Assembly: GCA_947504185.1 (NCBI GenBank)
Contig: CANNGJ010000014.1
Location: 1-64,000, forward strand
DNA from: an uncultured Tenacibaculum sp.
GTDB lineage: Bacteria; Bacteroidota; Bacteroidia; Flavobacteriales; Flavobacteriaceae
Reading direction: 5' to 3'
Length of the DNA stretch: 64,000 nucleotides
The notes under the pieces are model-generated. The model was given only the letters and a program-made list of their open reading frames with translations, was not told the DNA's origin and made no database searches. The position numbers were made by a program, and so were the translations under genes. Positions 57,569-64,000 of the stretch are shown one piece after another (position 1 is the first letter of the stretch; each line of letters starts with the position of its first letter).

Positions 57569-58514
57569 TAATAAACTTCGATTCTAAAAAACCTAGTCCA
57601 TAACCATAAAACTGAGTAAACGTAGTTATTATACTTAAAAAAGCTACTTTAAAGTTTTTATTTTGAATTAAAGAGTCTAAAAAAATAAATAAGAAATAGC
57701 ATCCATAAAAAGCTATGAACTGCCAGTAGCCAAAAATCAGTAATAAAGTACTAATATCTAATCCTATAATAAACAAACTAGGAAACCAATAAGTGATTTT
57801 AGTTGTCTCTGGATATTTTTTATTTAATATTGGTCTTGCACTTCCAAATGAAAAAGTCTGCTTAAAAAATTGCTTTATAGTGCTTCTACGTTTATGATAT
57901 ACATAAGCAGTTTCAATTAATTGAGTTTCAAATCCGTTTTCCCATAAACGAAAAGTTAAATCGATATCTTCTCCTACTTTCATTTTAGAAAAACCCTGAG
58001 TAGTTTCAAACACTTTCTTCGATAGCCCTAAGTTAAAACTACGCGGTTGAAACTTCCCTACTCCTTTTTTCTTACCACGAATTCCTCCTGTTGTTAAAAC
58101 AGAAGTCATCGAATAATTAATTGCTTTTTGTAACGAAGTAAAACTTTTGTGAGCCGAATCAGGTCCACCAAAAGCATCTGTGAAATTTTCATGTAGAGCT
58201 TTACTTACTTCAGATAAATATTGAGGCGGAACAATTACATCTGAATCTAAAATAATAAAATAGTTACCCGAAGCTCTTTCCATTCCAAAATTACGGCTTG
58301 CCCCTGCTCCAGTATTTTCTTTATAAAAATATTTTAAATCTAAATTTGATTGGTACTTCTCTACAATTTTCTCAGAAGAATCTTGCGAACCATCTTCAAT
58401 AATAAGCACCTCGAAATCTTGTTCAAAATCTTGTTTTGCAAGACTCTCCAACAACTCCTCAATCTCTTGAGGACGATTATAAACCGGAACTATTATTGAA
58501 AACTTCAAATTCAT
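57561..58514 (-). CDS. Glycosyltransferase family 2 protein
   Basis: 317 residues. The GT-A domain has FSIIVPVYNRPQEIEELLES, LIIEDGSQDSS and the metal-binding FIILDSDVIVP. MKVGEDIDLTFRLWENG contains the acidic ED base pair of processive-type GT2 enzymes. Two C-terminal membrane helices (LFIIGLDISTLLLIFGYW, IAFYGCYFLFIFLDSLI) anchor it in the inner membrane. Sugar and acceptor are unknown. It overlaps the DUF3050 gene by one base. Confidence 0.91.
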   Translation of the reverse strand: MNLKFSIIVPVYNRPQEIEELLESLAKQDFEQDFEVLIIEDGSQDSSEKIVEKYQSNLDLKYFYKENTGAGASRNFGMERASGNYFIILDSDVIVPPQYLSEVSKALHENFTDAFGGPDSAHKSFTSLQKAINYSMTSVLTTGGIRGKKKGVGKFQPRSFNLGLSKKVFETTQGFSKMKVGEDIDLTFRLWENGFETQLIETAYVYHKRRSTIKQFFKQTFSFGSARPILNKKYPETTKITYWFPSLFIIGLDISTLLLIFGYWQFIAFYGCYFLFIFLDSLIQNKNFKVAFLSIITTFTQFYGYGLGFLESKFIKK

Positions 58515-59293
58515 TATACTAAAATACTAGAATTTATTTGTTCAGTAATTCCATTCCAAAGATTGATTCTCTTTTGCAAAGATTCTTTAGCATAGTATAA
58601 AACATCATTCCATTTTTGCTCGTCTTTACCACATAACTCTTCTATCATTTTTAATGATAAAGGTCCGTGTTCATCGCCATCCAATTCAATGTGCCTATTA
58701 AGGTAATACGTTAATTTATTATAGGTACCTCCTTCTTTATTTTCAGTATTTTTAACTATTTCTAAAAACATATCCGGAATTACATCTTCTCTACCAAATG
58801 TGAAACTTGCTGCAATAATATGAGGTTCATTTGTTCTAATAACATCAAAAGTAAACAGCACAAAATCTTTTGTTTCTTCAGAAACTGAACTCTTATTTAA
58901 AGCTTCTTCTACTGAATTAGTTTCTATAAGGTTATATATAAAATTTGATATTTCAGCTGTACTTGCATTTGCTTGTTTCATCGCATCAATATACATTTCG
59001 AAATGACTTTTAGACTCTCCTAATTCATTTACATCTGTTTCTTCTCCTAAAACAATTTCATTAATGAACCTAGCTGTTTGTGGATTTTCAACAGGAAGCC
59101 ATGGTAGTGTTGTACAAGTTAATGATTGCTGCAAAGCTTTTAATAACGACATAAAATCCCAAACCGCAAAAACATGAGACTCCATAAACACTTTTACATC
59201 ATCAATATCTTTTAATGAGTTATATAAAACGTGATTTTTTAATTGTTTTCTTAAAGGTTCTAACTCCTTTTCAATATGTGTAATGTTGTTCAT
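58514..59293 (-). CDS. DUF3050 (heme-oxygenase-like fold) protein
   Basis: 259 residues from the ATG at 59293 ([20 protein letters not shown]); the frame from 59320 would start inside the fabI terminator. DUF3050 marks are [20 protein letters not shown] and [20 protein letters not shown]. HxxxWD and several later His/Glu residues ([18 protein letters not shown]) suggest an all-alpha di-metal or heme-oxygenase-like fold. Catalysed reaction is unknown. The gene is coupled to the following glycosyltransferase. Confidence 0.82.
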   Translation of the reverse strand: MNNITHIEKELEPLRKQLKNHVLYNSLKDIDDVKVFMESHVFAVWDFMSLLKALQQSLTCTTLPWLPVENPQTARFINEIVLGEETDVNELGESKSHFEMYIDAMKQANASTAEISNFIYNLIETNSVEEALNKSSVSEETKDFVLFTFDVIRTNEPHIIAASFTFGREDVIPDMFLEIVKNTENKEGGTYNKLTYYLNRHIELDGDEHGPLSLKMIEELCGKDEQKWNDVLYYAKESLQKRINLWNGITEQINSSILV

Positions 59294-59310
59294 TTTAATC
59301 GCTATCAATA

Positions 59311-59340
59311 AAAAATGCAAATCTAACGATTTGCATTTTT
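59311..59340. terminator. Terminator after fabI
   Basis: AAAAATGCAAATC and GATTTGCATTTTT form a perfect 13-bp stem with a TAAC loop; bidirectional. It separates fabI from the DUF3050 gene. Confidence 0.85.
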
Positions 59341-59364
59341 ATTTATATTTTTATGTTGATAAAA

Positions 59365-60177
59365 TTACTCTTCAGTAAACTTATCCATAACAGCTGTACT
59401 TACTCCCATATTAGAGAATCCTCCATCATGAAATAAGTTTTGCAAGGTTACTTTCTTTGTTAGATCTGAAAATAATGAAATCGTATAATCTGCACATTCT
59501 AATGCTGATGCATTTCCTAATGGAGACATTTTTTCTGCATACGAAATAAATCCATCAAAACCTTTTACTCCTTGACCGGCAGTTGTTGGTGTTGGAGATT
59601 GAGAAATCGTGTTTACACGTACTTTATGATCTCTTCCGAAGAAATACCCAAAACTACGAGCAATCGACTCTAAATACGCTTTATTATCAGCCATATCATT
59701 ATAATCTGGAAATACTCTTTGTGCTGCCATATATGTTAACGCAACAATACTTCCCCATTCGTTCATGGCTTGTTTGTTATATAATACATTCATTACTTTA
59801 TGAAAAGATACCGCAGAGACATCCCATCCTTTGGTAGTAAAATCATATTTAGAATCTGTATAATGACGTCCTTTACGTACGTTAACAGACATACCGATTG
59901 AATGTAAAACGAAGTCAATTTTACCACCTAAAATCTCCATAGACTTTTCAACTAAATTTGTGATATCATCCATAGAAGTAGCATCAGCTGGTATAATTTC
60001 TGAATTCGTTTTTGCAGCTAATTCTTTAATTTGCCCCATACGCATTGCAATAGGTGCGTTGGTTAATACAAACTCTGCTCCTTCTTCATGAGCACGTTCA
60101 GCAACTTTCCACGCAATAGAATTTTCATCTAATGCTCCGAAAATAATTCCTTTTTTACCTTTTAATAAATTATACAT
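59365..60177 (-). CDS. fabI: Enoyl-[acyl-carrier-protein] reductase
   Basis: 270 residues. FabI is a short-chain-dehydrogenase-like enzyme using NADH to complete each fatty-acid elongation cycle. GIIFGALDENSIAWKVAERA is the cofactor loop, LHSIGMSV follows, and the catalytic Tyr-x6-Lys is in PDYNDMADNKAYLES. It is the target of triclosan-type inhibitors in other bacteria. It follows recN by 29 bases and ends at a strong terminator. Confidence 0.96.
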   Translation of the reverse strand: MYNLLKGKKGIIFGALDENSIAWKVAERAHEEGAEFVLTNAPIAMRMGQIKELAAKTNSEIIPADATSMDDITNLVEKSMEILGGKIDFVLHSIGMSVNVRKGRHYTDSKYDFTTKGWDVSAVSFHKVMNVLYNKQAMNEWGSIVALTYMAAQRVFPDYNDMADNKAYLESIARSFGYFFGRDHKVRVNTISQSPTPTTAGQGVKGFDGFISYAEKMSPLGNASALECADYTISLFSDLTKKVTLQNLFHDGGFSNMGVSTAVMDKFTEE

Positions 60178-60206
60178 AGTATTTAGTGTTTGTTTATTCT
60201 GTAGTT

Positions 60207-61859
60207 TTAATTCAATAATTCTTTTGCGTGTGTTAATGCGCTTTCTGAGATCTCTTTTCCGCTTAACATTTCTGCAATTTCAACGATACGTTCTTCATTA
60301 GAAAGTTGTTTTAAATTAGAAGTAGTTATTCCTTCTTCCTCTCCTTTATATACTTTGTAATGTTGTGTACCTTTCGATGCTATTTGAGGTAAATGCGTAA
60401 TTGTAATTACTTGCATATTCATCCCCATATCCTGCATTATCTTCGCTATTTTATTAGATACTTCTCCCGAAACTCCAGTATCAATTTCATCAAAAATAAT
60501 TGTTGGCAATTGGATGTTTTCTGATAAAATCTTTTTAATTGATAGCATTATTCTAGAGAGTTCTCCTCCAGAGGCTACCTTTTTTAATTCTCCAAAATTA
60601 CCTCCTTTATTTGCTGAAAATAAAAAAGACAAATTGTCTTTTCCGTTAGATAAATAATTTTCAGAATGATTTAACTCTATTGAAAAACGAGCGTTAGGCA
60701 TTCCTAATTCTGATAATAAATATTCTAATTCTTTCTGAAGTTTAGGTATTGCTTTATTTCTTGATTTTGTAATCATAGCAGCAACTTCATCCAATTTTAC
60801 TGCTACTTGTTTAATTTCCGTATTTTTTGCTTCAATTAAATTGCCCGCATCTTCAACTTGTGCTACTTTTTCTGATAAAGATTCATGAATTGCCAATAAC
60901 TCTTTAATTGAATCGACAGAATGTTTCTTTTGAAGATTGTAAATTAATTGTAATCTATCATTTAATTCTTCAATTTCATTCGGATTAAAATCTACTTCTT
61001 CATTTGCTGACTCCAGTTCTGAAACAATATCGTCTAACTCTATTTTTATGCTAGAAACTCTACTAGATAATTCTTCGTAATTCTTCGCATACGAACTTAT
61101 CTTTTGTAAATTATTCTCTAAAGAATGTAATAAACTTTGAAGCCCAATTTCATCATTAATCGAAATTTGTAAAGCTTCAGATAAATTAAGCTTTATATCT
61201 TCTATATTATTTAACTTATCGAGCTTTTCTTCTAACTTTTCCTGCTCTCCATCTTCTAACTTCGCTTCTTCAAACTCATTAAACAAGTGTAAATTGTATT
61301 CGTATTGTTCATTAGACTTCTCAGTTTCTTCTTGTAATACTTTAAGTTCTTTAACTAAAGAATTATATTTTTCCAATCCTCTTTTGTAAGAATCTATCTT
61401 CGCTTTATTTTTTGCTAAAGCATCTATAACCGAAAACTGAAAAGCAACATCAGACAACTCCATGGTTTGATGCTGTGAATGAATATCAATCAACTTTGTT
61501 TTTAAAGCTGATAGTACTGATAAATTTACTGGAGTATCATTTACAAAAGCTCTAGATCTACCCGAAGGCAATATCTCACGTCTAATAATAGTTTCTGCCT
61601 CATAATCAATATCTAATTTTTCAAATAACGACTGAAGCGCATACCCATCTACAGCAAACTGAGCTTCGATGATACATTTTTTATCTGTGTTTTTAAGTGA
61701 CGACAAATCAGCTCGACTTCCCATTACCAAACCTAAAGCGCCTAGTAATATGGATTTTCCCGCACCAGTTTCACCAGTTATTATAGATAAACCTTTTGTG
61801 AAATCAATCGATAACTGATTGATTAACGCGTAATTATGTATGGATAAATGTGTAAGCAA
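60207..61859 (-). CDS. recN: DNA repair protein RecN
   Basis: 550 residues, an SMC-like ATPase. Walker A is GETGAGKS at residues 29-36, the long coiled-coil middle runs from about 150 to 360, and the C-terminal ABC part has KKVASGGELSRIMLSIK (signature) and TIIFDEIDTGVSG (Walker B). RecN acts early in repair of double-strand breaks, holding DNA ends. It is preceded by the coaBC-DUF4835 pair, a conserved order in Bacteroidota. A short near-palindrome (ATTCTTTGAAAAGAAT) lies just upstream, around 61863-61878. Confidence 0.97.
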   Translation of the reverse strand: MLTHLSIHNYALINQLSIDFTKGLSIITGETGAGKSILLGALGLVMGSRADLSSLKNTDKKCIIEAQFAVDGYALQSLFEKLDIDYEAETIIRREILPSGRSRAFVNDTPVNLSVLSALKTKLIDIHSQHQTMELSDVAFQFSVIDALAKNKAKIDSYKRGLEKYNSLVKELKVLQEETEKSNEQYEYNLHLFNEFEEAKLEDGEQEKLEEKLDKLNNIEDIKLNLSEALQISINDEIGLQSLLHSLENNLQKISSYAKNYEELSSRVSSIKIELDDIVSELESANEEVDFNPNEIEELNDRLQLIYNLQKKHSVDSIKELLAIHESLSEKVAQVEDAGNLIEAKNTEIKQVAVKLDEVAAMITKSRNKAIPKLQKELEYLLSELGMPNARFSIELNHSENYLSNGKDNLSFLFSANKGGNFGELKKVASGGELSRIMLSIKKILSENIQLPTIIFDEIDTGVSGEVSNKIAKIMQDMGMNMQVITITHLPQIASKGTQHYKVYKGEEEGITTSNLKQLSNEERIVEIAEMLSGKEISESALTHAKELLN

Positions 61860-61929
61860 ATTCTATTCTTTGAAAAGAATAAAAGTAAGAATTTTGAGTG
61901 AATTAAATCACTTTAAAAATAAAGGATAT

Positions 61930-62820
61930 TTATTGAATTTTTTTCCACTTATCTTTATAAGTAGGAGCAATACTTTCTAAAACACCAACCATTTTTTGTT
62001 GGTTGTTAGTTGGTCTTTCATCGGCAAAAACATTTACAATTTCATCTCCTTTAGCATCTAAAAAAACACGAATCATATAATTACCTATAGTAATATTATG
62101 TAATTTTTCAAGAGCTATGACATTTTGCTCAACAGTTTCTTTTGCTGTTTTTTTATTATCTGCAAAATTATCAAACCCTTTTCTATGATAGTTGTAATAA
62201 ATACTTCTTAATCCTCTAAATTTAGATGACAATAAATTATCAATCAATGCAAAACGATTTTGTTTTCCAACTGCATTTTGCCAACCTGTTTCACCGTTAG
62301 ATTGTGCTTGTAACATTGCATTTTCAGCTTGTTTTAAATAAGTTGTTCCTCCATTTAAAGCAAAGGTATCTGCATCAACACCTAAAATTACATACACATA
62401 AAAAGCAATGGTAGATATTAGATTAGAATCGTAAGTAGTCGGATTAAATATTAACGGATCAAACTCATTATAACGAAAGTTAAAATTTGTGTCGTTGATA
62501 TTTAGTATTGGGCTTGCATAGGTTGAGTTGTATACAGGACGTGTAGATTGTATTTGTAAGCTTCCGCTAAAATTATTCCCATTCTGTTCGTTAATAATAA
62601 TCGTAAAGGCACAATTAATACGTTCTTGCTCTTTAAAATTTTTATTCGTCCATTGTTTTTCGTTAATAAACTCAGTTAATGATTTTTGTAATGTTTCATA
62701 AACTTGTTTATTACTACTCTGAACTTTATCAGCATTTATAGTAACTAATGCATTCAATTCTTGTGATTGAACTGCAAAAAATGATGATAAAATAAAAACT
62801 AAAAAGAAAAATTTACGCAT
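61930..62820 (-). CDS. DUF4835 exported protein
   Basis: 296 residues with a signal peptide (KFFFLVFILSSFFAVQSQ). DUF4835 marks are LNALVTINADKVQSSNKQVYETLQ, split by a turn, FRYNEFDPLIFNPTTYDSNLIS and ILGVDADTFALNGG. The family occurs in Bacteroidota between coaBC and recN and has no known function. Its start overlaps the coaBC stop by 8 bases, so it is translationally coupled to it. Confidence 0.9.
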   Translation of the reverse strand: MRKFFFLVFILSSFFAVQSQELNALVTINADKVQSSNKQVYETLQKSLTEFINEKQWTNKNFKEQERINCAFTIIINEQNGNNFSGSLQIQSTRPVYNSTYASPILNINDTNFNFRYNEFDPLIFNPTTYDSNLISTIAFYVYVILGVDADTFALNGGTTYLKQAENAMLQAQSNGETGWQNAVGKQNRFALIDNLLSSKFRGLRSIYYNYHRKGFDNFADNKKTAKETVEQNVIALEKLHNITIGNYMIRVFLDAKGDEIVNVFADERPTNNQQKMVGVLESIAPTYKDKWKKIQ

Positions 62821-64000
62821 CTAACCTGTGTATTATTTCGTTAATGATATCTTTCGATACTGCTGTCTTAGATTTTAATTCAAATGATTTTTGATTGAAA
62901 TCAGCATCGATAATCGTAATCTTATTGGTATCCGTAGCAAAACCAGCTCCTTTATCTTGTAACGAATTTAAGACAATTAAATCTAAATTTTTACGTGCTA
63001 TTTTACTTTTTGCATTTTCCACTTCATTATTCGTTTCTAATGCAAAACCAACTAATAATTGATTCTTCTTAATCTCTCCTAAAGATTTTAAAATATCTTT
63101 CGTTGGCTCCAACTCAATACTTAACGCTGAATCTTTCTTTTTTATTTTTTGAGTAGCTACATTTTTTGGACGATAATCTGCCACAGCTGCTGATAAAATA
63201 GCAACATCAACATCTGCATAGTATCTATGACAAGCATCATACATCTCTTCAGCAGATTTCACATCTATTCTATGAATAAAAGAATGATTTACTTTTTGAT
63301 GAGAAGGACCCGTTACTAAAAAAACCTCAGCGCCTAAATTAGCTGCTGTCTTCGCTATTTCAAATCCCATTTTCCCCGAAGAATGATTTCCAATAAAACG
63401 TACAGGATCTATTGCTTCATACGTAGGACCAGCAGTTAATAGTAACTTCTTTCCTCTTAGTGGTAATTTAGAAACAATGTCTCTTTCAATAAATGACACA
63501 ATATCTTCTGGTTCTGCCATACGACCTTCCCCAACTAAACCACTTGCTAATTCACCAGAAGCAGCAGGAATCATTATATTTCCAAATTCTTGCAAACTAT
63601 TTAAACTAGCTTTCGTTGATGGATGGATGTACATATCTAAATCCATCGCAGGCGCAAAATATACAGGGCATTTAGCTGACAAGTAAGTTGCTAATAACAA
63701 ATTATCGCAAGTACCATTCGTCATTTTAGACAAGGTATTTGCCGTAGCTGGAGCAACTATAAATAAATCTGCCCAAAGACCTAAATCAACGTGATTATTC
63801 CATAATTCATTTTCATCTTCTTTTTCGTAAAAAGTAGATTGAACTGGATTTTTTGATAAAGTAGATAATGTGAGTGGAGTTATAAAATCTTTAGACGCAG
63901 GAGTCATTACTACTTTAACTTCTGCGCCCGATTTTATAAATAAGCGAACTAAACTCGCTGTTTTGTATGCGGCAATACCTGCGGTAACGCCAAGTAATAC
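62813..64000 (-). CDS. coaBC: Phosphopantothenoylcysteine synthetase/decarboxylase, 5' end cut by window edge
   Basis: The frame is open to the right edge: upstream of the internal ATG at 63907 it continues with VLLGVTAGIAAYKTASLV, the expected N-terminus of the flavin-dependent decarboxylase domain, so only a few residues are missing. The CoaC part has FIVAPATANTLSKMTNG and PVYFAPAMDLDMYIH. The CoaB part has LLLTAGPTYEAIDPVRFIGN and AAVADYRPKN, then KKKDSALSIELEPTKDIL. The bifunctional enzyme makes 4'-phosphopantetheine in coenzyme A synthesis. It is first in the coaBC-DUF4835-recN-fabI run. Confidence 0.96.
   Translation of the reverse strand, partial: VLLGVTAGIAAYKTASLVRLFIKSGAEVKVVMTPASKDFITPLTLSTLSKNPVQSTFYEKEDENELWNNHVDLGLWADLFIVAPATANTLSKMTNGTCDNLLLATYLSAKCPVYFAPAMDLDMYIHPSTKASLNSLQEFGNIMIPAASGELASGLVGEGRMAEPEDIVSFIERDIVSKLPLRGKKLLLTAGPTYEAIDPVRFIGNHSSGKMGFEIAKTAANLGAEVFLVTGPSHQKVNHSFIHRIDVKSAEEMYDACHRYYADVDVAILSAAVADYRPKNVATQKIKKKDSALSIELEPTKDILKSLGEIKKNQLLVGFALETNNEVENAKSKIARKNLDLIVLNSLQDKGAGFATDTNKITIIDADFNQKSFELKSKTAVSKDIINEIIHRLDA

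Overview
The window looks like a chromosomal segment of a marine-type member of the Flavobacteriaceae (Bacteroidota), in the general neighbourhood of Tenacibaculum or Polaribacter. The base composition is strongly AT-rich. Bacteroidota-type -7 boxes (TAnnTTTG) stand before many genes. Lineage-typical families are present (DUF4834, DUF4835, DUF5683, DUF4159, 2TM, YfhO), as is the coaBC-DUF4835-recN gene order. The genus is an inference. No rRNA, tRNA, CRISPR array, insertion sequence or prophage was recognised.

Layout. 1-7106 (minus): three secreted surface proteins built from DUF11-type and thrombospondin type 3 calcium-binding modules; two have long leaders that share a C/G-clamped fold. 7107-7717: a non-coding stretch with a REP-like inverted repeat. 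7718-9413: a cysteine desulfurase and an Smr gene whose start is thrown out of frame by a run of nine T. 9485-12775: a phosphatase/arsenate-reductase-like protein, two tandem PPK2 polyphosphate kinases and an LpxR-like lipid A deacylase. 12859-19372: core genes dnaN, parA, parB, a DUF5683 gene, dapB, lepB and a WbqC-like gene. 19408-21473: three tandem Crp/Fnr-like regulators. 21484-27042 (minus): a surface-polysaccharide operon (flippase, wecB, two glycosyltransferases, a methyltransferase). 27341-29038: a TPR/AraC regulator with a strong 5' hairpin.

29041-35188: YfhO and DUF4834 proteins, a beta-barrel with a charged repetitive tail, a GNAT-like protein and rsmE. 35230-36951: a membrane AraC-type regulator followed by two tandem candidate small RNAs, each with its own conserved palindrome, promoter and terminator. 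36952-39537: DUF4159, BASS transporter and acyltransferase genes. 39521-45654 (minus): a GH3/beta-lactamase fusion, conserved proteins, a DnaQ-like exonuclease and a third PPK2. 46307-50148 (minus): a LytS/LytTR two-component operon containing four free-standing 2TM proteins and a fifth 2TM domain fused to the kinase; it is divergent from an ECF sigma factor and a membrane partner. 51566-64000: prfB without the usual programmed frameshift, arsC, an M16 peptidase flanked by identical terminators, fabI, recN, a DUF4835 gene and the truncated coaBC.

How the parts work together. The window mixes housekeeping genes (replication clamp, chromosome partition, signal peptidase, lysine and fatty-acid synthesis, translation release, repair, CoA synthesis) with envelope functions (surface adhesin-like proteins, polysaccharide synthesis, lipid A editing, cell-wall recycling) and several signal-input systems. 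The strongest candidates for something undescribed are the duplicated small-RNA units at 36475-36909, the 2TM expansion inside the LytS/LytTR operon, and the shared leader fold before the two surface-protein genes.
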